The position numbers and the translations under genes were made by a program. The notes under the pieces are model-generated. The model saw only the letters and a program-made list of their open reading frames with translations. It had not been told where the DNA came from and did no database searches. Shown here in pieces: positions 60,058 through 64,000 of a stretch of DNA of 64,000 nt (positions within the stretch are counted from its first letter, which is position 1; every line of letters begins with the position of its first letter). The stretch covers positions 1-64,000 of the forward strand of contig JAFYNH010000075.1 of assembly GCA_017549815.1 (NCBI GenBank). Direction: 5' to 3'. This DNA is from Selenomonadaceae bacterium. Its GTDB lineage: Bacteria; Bacillota; Negativicutes; Selenomonadales; Selenomonadaceae.

Positions 60058-62090
60058 CTTTTAGTGAACAGGCTGAACTTTATCGCAGTGTCGGCAAGTC
60101 GAAGAAATGCACGTTTATTTTCTGCTCGGATAACGGCGTCGCCAAAGAAAATGTCAGTGCTTATCCGCAAAAGACAACCGCCGATATGGTTAAAAATTAT
60201 TTGGTCGACGCAGGAGCCGCCGCCAATGCCTTCGCCAAATTCGCTTACTCCGAACTTTATATCGTTGATGTCGGCGTCGACGCGGATATTGTGCATTTGC
60301 CCGGACTTGTCGACAGAAAAATTTCTCGCGGAACAAAGAATATCGCTAAAGAAAACGCTATGACAATCGATAACGCAATGAAATCTGTGCGCGTCGGAAA
60401 AAGACTTGCGGAAGAGGCTATCGCGGCGGGTTGTAACTGTTTCCTTATCGGCGAAATGGGAATTGGCAATACGACGGTCGCCGCCGCTATGACTGCCGCC
60501 TATCTGGACTTGGAACCCGAAGAAGTTACGGGGCGCGGCTCGAACATTGACGACGAAAAATTTAAGAATAAGATTGAAATCGTCCGCAAGGCTCTTGAAG
60601 TCAACAAGCCTAATCCTGACAGCTTGCTTGACGTGTTGACTAAAGTCGGCGGCTACGAATTCGGCGCGATGGCGGGCGTGATTATTGCGGCTTATCATCA
60701 TAAATGCGTTGTCATGCTCGATGGCTTTAACTCGGCGGTCGGCGCGTTGGTTGCTGAAGAAATTTTGCCGCATTCGGTTGAATGTTTAATCGCCTCACAT
60801 GTCGGACGCGAAGTCGGGCATAAAAAAATCCTTGAGCATCTCGGACTTAAGCCGATTTTTAATCTCGACCTTGCTTTGGGCGAAGCTGTCGGCGCGTCAA
60901 TCGCCGCAAGGATTTTGGATAATCTGGTTTATATATTCGTTTGCGGCCCGGACGCCGATTTTGAGGGTGAACTTGAGGAAGAAGATACCGCGCTTGAGAA
61001 TTTTAAAAAGCAACTCGGACTTGACGAAATTGAAGGGCTTGATTCGATTGAAGATATTCAAGAGCTTTTCGGCGACGAAATTCAGATTGAGGAAATTCCG
61101 TTGGACTTCCACGTTAGCGAACACCGTATGGAGAGCGTCGAATTGCCGTTCAGCACGCAAACTTTGAATATCCCGCGCAGTTATCCTATGGCGATTCGGA
61201 TTATGGGCGATGATGAAGACGAACTTATTGCCGCGACGGACAGGACGTTTAATTTTTATCTGCAGACTATGCCGCGTCTTCACGATAGACCGATGAATAA
61301 TTGCCGCGAGCTTTTGGACAGCTTGACCAAACCTAAAGGCAGTTTGGGCTATCTTGAAGAAATTGCGATTCAAGTTGCGGGCATTTCAAATGAAGATTGT
61401 CCGACGAATAAACTTCGACACGCCGCGCTTGCGTTTACGAACTTTGAAAATTGCCCGTCGATTGTCGACCCTGACAACTACAACCCTAAGGATAAAGAAG
61501 CTAGGCGCGATATTTCTATGGACTTCAGCGCGACGACGCGGACTTTCGGCATGAAAATTTTTTTGGGCATAGTAAATCCCGAAGAAAATCTTAACGTCGC
61601 ATTTAATTTTGGGCGCAATCTTGCTGAAGAAATTTCCTTTGACACGCCGATAATCGCGCTGACAGATTTAAGCAATCTTTTGGTTGACAAGCTTGCCGAC
61701 AAATTTGCCGACGAACTTTTGACGGCTAACGGCGATTTGAAATATCCGCCCGAAGAATTTTTACAACACGTTCCTAAAGATTATCAATGCATGACGAGTT
61801 CGATTATTGGGGCGATAGTGGCGGCGGCGCATAATTCAACTTTAATTGTCGTCGACATTGGCGCGGTCGATATTATCACACGCTACCTTGAAAAAATTTG
61901 TCCTGCGGTTCGCCCGTTTATTTTACATTCGGCTCAGCTTATCGAGTATAAATCGGACAACGGCGAACCGACGGGCTTTGACGGAGAGGCAGCTTGTATG
62001 GGTGTTGAGATTGTCGAGGCGGCGTTGACTGCGATTAACGAGATGAAAACTTTCGCCGACACAGGAGTTGCAAAGGCAATGCGTAATTAG
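60054..62090 (+). CDS. Double CobT-like phosphoribosyltransferase, ArsAB-like fusion
   Basis: 678 residues with two CobT-like halves. The first (1 to ~295) has SDNGVAKENVSAYPQ, the nicotinate mononucleotide loop GEMGIGNTT (133-141), GGYEFGAMAGVIIAAY, MLDGFNSAVGALVAEE and the catalytic-type Glu277 in LGEAVG. It lacks the usual N-terminal CobT helices. An acidic linker (~300-350) follows. The second half begins with those helices (LDSLTKPKGSLGYLEEIAIQVAGI, KPKGSLG at 426-432) but has few catalytic residues. CobT enzymes activate the lower ligand of cobamides; ArsA/ArsB of Sporomusa do this for phenols as a heterodimer. Confidence 0.8.
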   Translation: MTFSEQAELYRSVGKSKKCTFIFCSDNGVAKENVSAYPQKTTADMVKNYLVDAGAAANAFAKFAYSELYIVDVGVDADIVHLPGLVDRKISRGTKNIAKENAMTIDNAMKSVRVGKRLAEEAIAAGCNCFLIGEMGIGNTTVAAAMTAAYLDLEPEEVTGRGSNIDDEKFKNKIEIVRKALEVNKPNPDSLLDVLTKVGGYEFGAMAGVIIAAYHHKCVVMLDGFNSAVGALVAEEILPHSVECLIASHVGREVGHKKILEHLGLKPIFNLDLALGEAVGASIAARILDNLVYIFVCGPDADFEGELEEEDTALENFKKQLGLDEIEGLDSIEDIQELFGDEIQIEEIPLDFHVSEHRMESVELPFSTQTLNIPRSYPMAIRIMGDDEDELIAATDRTFNFYLQTMPRLHDRPMNNCRELLDSLTKPKGSLGYLEEIAIQVAGISNEDCPTNKLRHAALAFTNFENCPSIVDPDNYNPKDKEARRDISMDFSATTRTFGMKIFLGIVNPEENLNVAFNFGRNLAEEISFDTPIIALTDLSNLLVDKLADKFADELLTANGDLKYPPEEFLQHVPKDYQCMTSSIIGAIVAAAHNSTLIVVDIGAVDIITRYLEKICPAVRPFILHSAQLIEYKSDNGEPTGFDGEAACMGVEIVEAALTAINEMKTFADTGVAKAMRN

Positions 62091-62109
62091 TAATGCGTAA
62101 TGCGCAATG
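62075..62109 (+). repeat. Heptanucleotide array H (five units), containing a stop and a start codon
   Basis: Five 7-mers in register, such as CGTAATG and CGCAATG. They hold the stop codon of the CobT-like gene (62088-62090). The last ATG of the array is the start codon of the DUF2142 gene. Confidence 0.8.
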
Positions 62110-63531
62110 AAAAATCCGGAAAAAATTTTCGTCGCGGTGTTCTTAATTTTCGGCGTGATAATTTGTCTCGTTCGCCCGCCTTATCAGCTTATGGACGAAC
62201 CGAATCATTTTGCGCGAGCTTGGCAAATTTCGGAGGGAATTTTTATCAGCCCGTCCGCCACGCAGGAAGAAGTTTTAAAAACTTTGACAGCCGATAATCG
62301 CAAAAGTTTTGGTTGGAAAAATTTATCGCCCGACGCCGCGACGGAAAAAATGTTTACGGCAAGCGTCCCTGTTTCGTTAGTACCCGACGAATTTATCTTT
62401 AATTTCAAGGACAATTCGCCGCCGATAAAATTTTCGTTTGAACGACTGAAAGAATTTTTAACGGCTCCGCTAAAAGTTGACGAACGCGAGGCTGGTTTAA
62501 TCCCGAACACAGGAGCTTATTCGCCGCTAGCATATTTCCCGCAAGTTTTAGGCGCGTTACTCGGACGGAGTTTAGATTTAGGCGCGGGCACGATTTATTA
62601 TCTGATGAATTTAAGCGGCTTAATTTTCGTGGCGACGTGTATATTTTTATCGATGAAATTTTTGCCCGAAGCGAAGTCGCTGATTTTTTTATTAACGATG
62701 ATGCCGATGATTTTGATTGAGGCGGCGTCGACTTCTATTGATTCAGTGACTTACGGCGTGAGTTTTTTAGGGACGACGTGGCTTTTATCTCTGCGCGGGA
62801 AGTCGGAAAGTTTTTCACGAACAGAAATTTTCGGGCTGATTCTTTTATCGATAATGCTAGCTTGCGCGAAGTCGATTTACGGAACGATTTTGCTGTTGTA
62901 CTTTTTAATTCCGCAAGCCCACGCAGGTTCGCTGAAAAAATTTTTATCATTAGGCGCGGCGATTTTATTTTTAAATTTATTTGCGTCGTTGATTTGGTCG
63001 GAAGTTGCAGGCGTCGAATTGGCAACGAGCCGACAATATTTAGGCGCAGAAAATATTGACGCAACCGCGCAGAAAATTTTTATCCTTGAAAACCCGCAAG
63101 TATTTTTCGCCGCGATGATTAAAGCCTTCAGCGAATACGGCTTGAATTTTTTTCTAGGCTTTATCGGCATATGGGGCGCGAATGTCGACGTTCATTCAAC
63201 GATAGAATTTTATATTTTATACGGGATAATTTTACTTACATTTGCGCTGACAAATGGCTTGAGTTTTAAAATCGGCGAAAGATTTATTTTGTTCTTCGCC
63301 GCAGGAATTTCGACGGTCGCATTTTTTCTTTTTGAATATGTAACGTGGATGCCAGTCGGCGCGGAAATTATTCGCGGAGTGCAAGGGCGATATTTTATCC
63401 CGATTGCGCCGATGATTTTATTTGCGCTGTCGACGTTGCCGCCGCTTAGAAATAAAAATTTAATCGCATTGACGGCGGGGATTTCAAGCGGCGCGGTGAC
63501 GTTGCTGACAAATTTTTTCGCGTTCTATTGA
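62107..63531 (+). CDS. DUF2142-family multi-span membrane protein
   Basis: 474 residues with 11-12 hydrophobic segments. The start, IFVAVFLIFGVIICLVRPPYQLMDEPNHFARAWQISEG, is the DUF2142 signature: an acidic DEPNH on the outer side after the first helix, as in GT-C type glycosyltransferases. The protein probably acts in glycan or lipid-linked sugar transfer. The ATG at 62107 has no ribosome binding site and is the last unit of array H; coupling to the upstream stop, 16 bases away, may drive translation. Confidence 0.82.
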   Translation: MKNPEKIFVAVFLIFGVIICLVRPPYQLMDEPNHFARAWQISEGIFISPSATQEEVLKTLTADNRKSFGWKNLSPDAATEKMFTASVPVSLVPDEFIFNFKDNSPPIKFSFERLKEFLTAPLKVDEREAGLIPNTGAYSPLAYFPQVLGALLGRSLDLGAGTIYYLMNLSGLIFVATCIFLSMKFLPEAKSLIFLLTMMPMILIEAASTSIDSVTYGVSFLGTTWLLSLRGKSESFSRTEIFGLILLSIMLACAKSIYGTILLLYFLIPQAHAGSLKKFLSLGAAILFLNLFASLIWSEVAGVELATSRQYLGAENIDATAQKIFILENPQVFFAAMIKAFSEYGLNFFLGFIGIWGANVDVHSTIEFYILYGIILLTFALTNGLSFKIGERFILFFAAGISTVAFFLFEYVTWMPVGAEIIRGVQGRYFIPIAPMILFALSTLPPLRNKNLIALTAGISSGAVTLLTNFFAFY

Positions 63532-63576
63532 ATAAGTTTCGCGGGCAGTGTATAAATTAGCGTGGGAGGAATTGAA

Positions 63577-64000
63577 ATGAAAATTGTTGTATTGGACGGC
63601 TACACGCTCAATCCCGGCGATTTGAGTTGGGAGGCTTTAGAGGCTCTGGGCGAATGCAAAATTTACGACCGCACGAGCTTTACGGACGACGCGGAAATTA
63701 TTTCTCGAATTGGCGACGCGCAGATTGTCTTCACGAATAAGACGCCCATAACTAAAAAAATTCTCGACGCTTGCAACGTGAAATATATCGGCGTATTGGC
63801 GACGGGCTATAATGTTGTCGACCTTGAGGCGGCGAAGGCTAAAAATATTCCCGTGACGAACATTCCGGATTACAGCACGCAAGCGACCGCGCAGTTTGCA
63901 ATGGCGTTGCTGTTGGAGATTTGCAATCACGTTGGACATCACAATCAAGCCGTTCACGAAGGTTGCTGGGAAAATTGTCCCGACTTTTCTTTTTGGGATT
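63577..64000 (+). CDS. D-2-hydroxyacid dehydrogenase, partial at window end
   Basis: 141 codons before the window ends. The start KIVVLDGYTLNPGDLSWEALEALGE and VFTNKTPITKKIL, YIGVLATGYNVVDLEAAKAKNIPVTNIPDYST are typical of the glycerate/2-hydroxyacid dehydrogenase family. The NAD-binding core lies beyond the edge. The ATG at 63577 follows GGGAGGAATTGAA. The substrate is likely hydroxypyruvate or a related 2-oxo acid. Confidence 0.88.
   Translation, partial: MKIVVLDGYTLNPGDLSWEALEALGECKIYDRTSFTDDAEIISRIGDAQIVFTNKTPITKKILDACNVKYIGVLATGYNVVDLEAAKAKNIPVTNIPDYSTQATAQFAMALLLEICNHVGHHNQAVHEGCWENCPDFSFWD

Noticed and set aside
59820-60773. Minus-strand frame of 317 codons opposite the SpeD-like and CobT-like genes
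   Set aside because: It is antisense to conserved enzyme motifs and lacks a ribosome binding site.

Overview
The window reads as a chromosomal stretch of a Gram-negative-type Firmicute, most likely a Negativicutes (selenomonad-like) bacterium. This is inferred from the mix of genes: large RTX-like calcium-binding repeat proteins and heptosyltransferases of the outer-membrane kind next to clostridial-type genes (DUF4127, DUF1919, a single-chain PurL, a eukaryote-like hexokinase), strong AGGAGG/GAGGTGAT ribosome binding sites, and a CobT-like fusion recalling the ArsAB pair known from Negativicutes. No rRNA, tRNA, CRISPR array or intact insertion sequence was seen.

Layout. 1-6004 (minus): an Uma2-family nuclease gene followed by a giant RTX-like repeat protein that runs off the left edge. 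6005-6725: a 0.7 kb non-coding region with 20-21 bp tandem repeats that recurs at 55.15-55.52 kb. 6726-14726 (plus): thioesterase, Tat-type metallophosphoesterase, DUF815 ATPase, CobA-HemD fusion, small membrane protein, gyrA and a Cof-type phosphatase. 14771-20815 (mostly minus): an accessory cluster with VapBC-type toxin-antitoxin, DUF1902 protein, a large adenine methyltransferase (possibly type IIG), two orphan proteins, DUF4417, and an ImmA/XRE regulator pair. 20913-22217: hexokinase. 22285-28133 (minus): a DUF2156 protein with an apparent ATT start, a decayed restriction-modification locus with a frameshifted methyltransferase, a small Asp-rich ORF and purL. 28247-31346 (minus): a Firmicute protein of unknown function, a YoeB-type toxin-antitoxin, a Tat carboxylesterase and a fragment of a second YoeB toxin. 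31411-45196: mainly housekeeping genes on plus (SIMPL protein, acyltransferase, NYN-repeat protein, thyX, rpiB, ispE, GntR regulator, glmU, DUF1919, prs, htpG) with pepD on minus. 45260-47425 (minus): an MqsA/DUF4258 toxin-antitoxin and a GH32 fructosidase. 47551-50816 (plus): DUF4127 and TadG-like proteins. 50866-59480 (minus): three tandem O-heptosyltransferases, then a second RTX-like protein, then an ABC ATPase fused to a GHKL/RsbW-like domain. 59611-64000 (plus): a SpeD-like protein lacking the pyruvoyl serine, a double CobT (ArsAB-like) protein, a DUF2142 membrane protein and a partial hydroxyacid dehydrogenase.

Three signals stand out. First, a family of degenerate heptanucleotide arrays in strict 7-bp register occurs at eight places. 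They sit in intergenic gaps, at gene ends, at one start codon and twice inside purL, and resemble cyanobacterial STRR sequences. Second, there is a surface-protein system: two RTX-like paralogues with different numbers of a ~90-residue unit (12 versus 3), each behind a copy of the same tandem-repeat upstream module, with a translationally coupled trio of heptosyltransferases beside one of them. Third, several proteins have unusual architecture: NYN plus five tandem repeats, ABC-GHKL, double CobT, and a SpeD homologue with Glu-Gly-His in place of Glu-Ser-His.

All calls come from reading the sequence and from family knowledge. No database search was run.
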